From Gracilaria caudata (taxonomy: Eukaryota; Rhodophyta; Florideophyceae; Gracilariales; Gracilariaceae): a stretch of DNA of 56,942 nucleotides. The notes beneath the pieces are model-generated. The model saw nothing but the letters and a program-made list of their open reading frames with translations. It made no database searches and was not told the origin of the DNA. Position 1 is the first letter of the stretch, and every line of letters begins with the position of its first letter. The stretch spans positions 1 to 56,942 of the forward strand of contig JASCIV010000056.1 of the NCBI GenBank assembly GCA_030374735.1, read 5' to 3'. The translations under genes and the position numbers were made by a program. Of this stretch, positions 56,445 to 56,942 are shown one piece after another.

Positions 56445-56816
56445 TTATTGTTGTTGTTTCTGTGGGGATGGTTGAGGCGGCTGAGTTAGAGAATCAATCT
56501 GTTCTCCCAGTTGGTTGAGCTTTCGAACAAGCCTCTTGCGACGCGCCAGCAGCACGGAGATGCGACTGGAGGTGGGACGGTCACCGTTGCGCAGCGCCTG
56601 TGCGGCGGCCTCCTTCGAAATGTGAACGTTGTCAAGCTGTAGAAGAGCCTGTGTGATGCTCTCGGCAATCACCAGCGCGCTGTGGTCCACGGCCGGCGGC
56701 GTGGCGGTGTCGAGCGCGACGTGCTCAGACGGCGGCGAGAGAGACGCCACTTGCTGCTCGAGGGTGGCGACGCGCGTGCGCAGCTCGTCGATGACGTGGT
56801 CGGCGGCGTCTACCAT
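56445..56816 (-). CDS. Small coiled-coil protein, possibly BAG-like
   Basis: The ATG at 56816 gives 123 residues; the frame is open to the edge region at 56894 without an ATG. A coiled coil (HVIDELRTRVATLEQQVASL, about 7-26) is followed by a linker and a helical part, ITQALLQLDNVHISKEAAAQ then LLARRKRLVRKLNQLGEQID. That last part has the L..LD......R.RK.LV..L..L...ID spacing of BAG domains, which bind Hsp70 nucleotide-exchange sites. The match is short and could be a generic coiled coil. The tail is Pro/Gln-rich. It converges with RNF10, 95 bases apart, and nothing upstream of it is visible because the window ends. Confidence 0.5.
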   Translation of the reverse strand: MVDAADHVIDELRTRVATLEQQVASLSPPSEHVALDTATPPAVDHSALVIAESITQALLQLDNVHISKEAAAQALRNGDRPTSSRISVLLARRKRLVRKLNQLGEQIDSLTQPPQPSPQKQQQ

Positions 56817-56942
56817 CGTGTTGTGTCGCGCGGCGCGTGCGCAGGCCGGACGCGACGCAACGCTTGGCGGAGGGGGACGAATGGTCGCGCGCACGGCACG
56901 GCGACGGAGGCGGTGGGGGGGGTTGTGTGCGTGGAAGTCGGG

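Noticed and set aside
1..56942. CRISPR arrays, insertion sequences, rRNA, tRNA and bacterial operons
   Set aside because: None was found by reading both strands; gene content and introns are those of a eukaryotic nuclear genome.

Overview
The window is eukaryotic nuclear DNA. Genes are single transcription units on both strands, with ordinary ATG starts, no operons, and short GT..AG introns. The families are typical of a nuclear genome: topoisomerase IB, Snu66/SART1, U2AF small subunit, RNA polymerase III subunit C34, COP9 subunit 5, P5A-ATPase and prohibitin. Most genes have one exon. I resolve only seven coding introns in five genes, all 70-97 nt, and five of them contain a CTAAC branch sequence. 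A DUF3598 protein (cyanobacteria and algae), a PrmA-type methyltransferase and an SLC4 carrier with a plastid-transit-like leader suggest a photosynthetic host. An intron-poor, probably unicellular red alga fits best, but this is inference and the species cannot be named from this sequence.

Layout. 1-12 kb: SNU66/SART1, TOP1, a spliced HAD 5'-nucleotidase, a DUF3598 protein and UTP25. 12-23 kb: PHB2 and a PITP (both spliced), a two-domain Golgi-type glycosyltransferase, NAR1, CSN5 and PNG1. 23-34 kb: a 48-codon gene resembling only the membrane tail of the V-ATPase accessory protein ATP6AP2, a lipid phosphatase, a spliced 87-aa membrane protein, an MFSD1-like transporter, PrmA, RPC34 and a P5A-ATPase. 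34-42.5 kb: a polyprenol reductase (SRD5A3 type, spliced), a DHRS12-like reductase, an MYCBP homologue whose first coding exon is just the ATG, a helical-repeat protein and a disordered Arg/Ser protein. 43-57 kb: an ApbE-flavin reductase fusion with an acylation signal, an exostosin-like glycosyltransferase, a DEP-disulfide reductase fusion, the SLC4 carrier, U2AF1, RNF10 and a small coiled-coil/BAG-like protein.

Several genes fall into shared processes. PNG1, P5A-ATPase, SRD5A3 and the two glycosyltransferases concern the ER/Golgi and glycans. SNU66 and U2AF1 act in splicing, UTP25 and RPC34 in ribosome and RNA production, and NAR1 in cytosolic Fe-S assembly. Clustering is probably incidental, apart from the suggestive SRD5A3/SDR divergent pair. 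Gene-free stretches hold promoters, short dyad symmetries and a few strong hairpins. I found no tRNA, rRNA, CRISPR array or intact mobile element.
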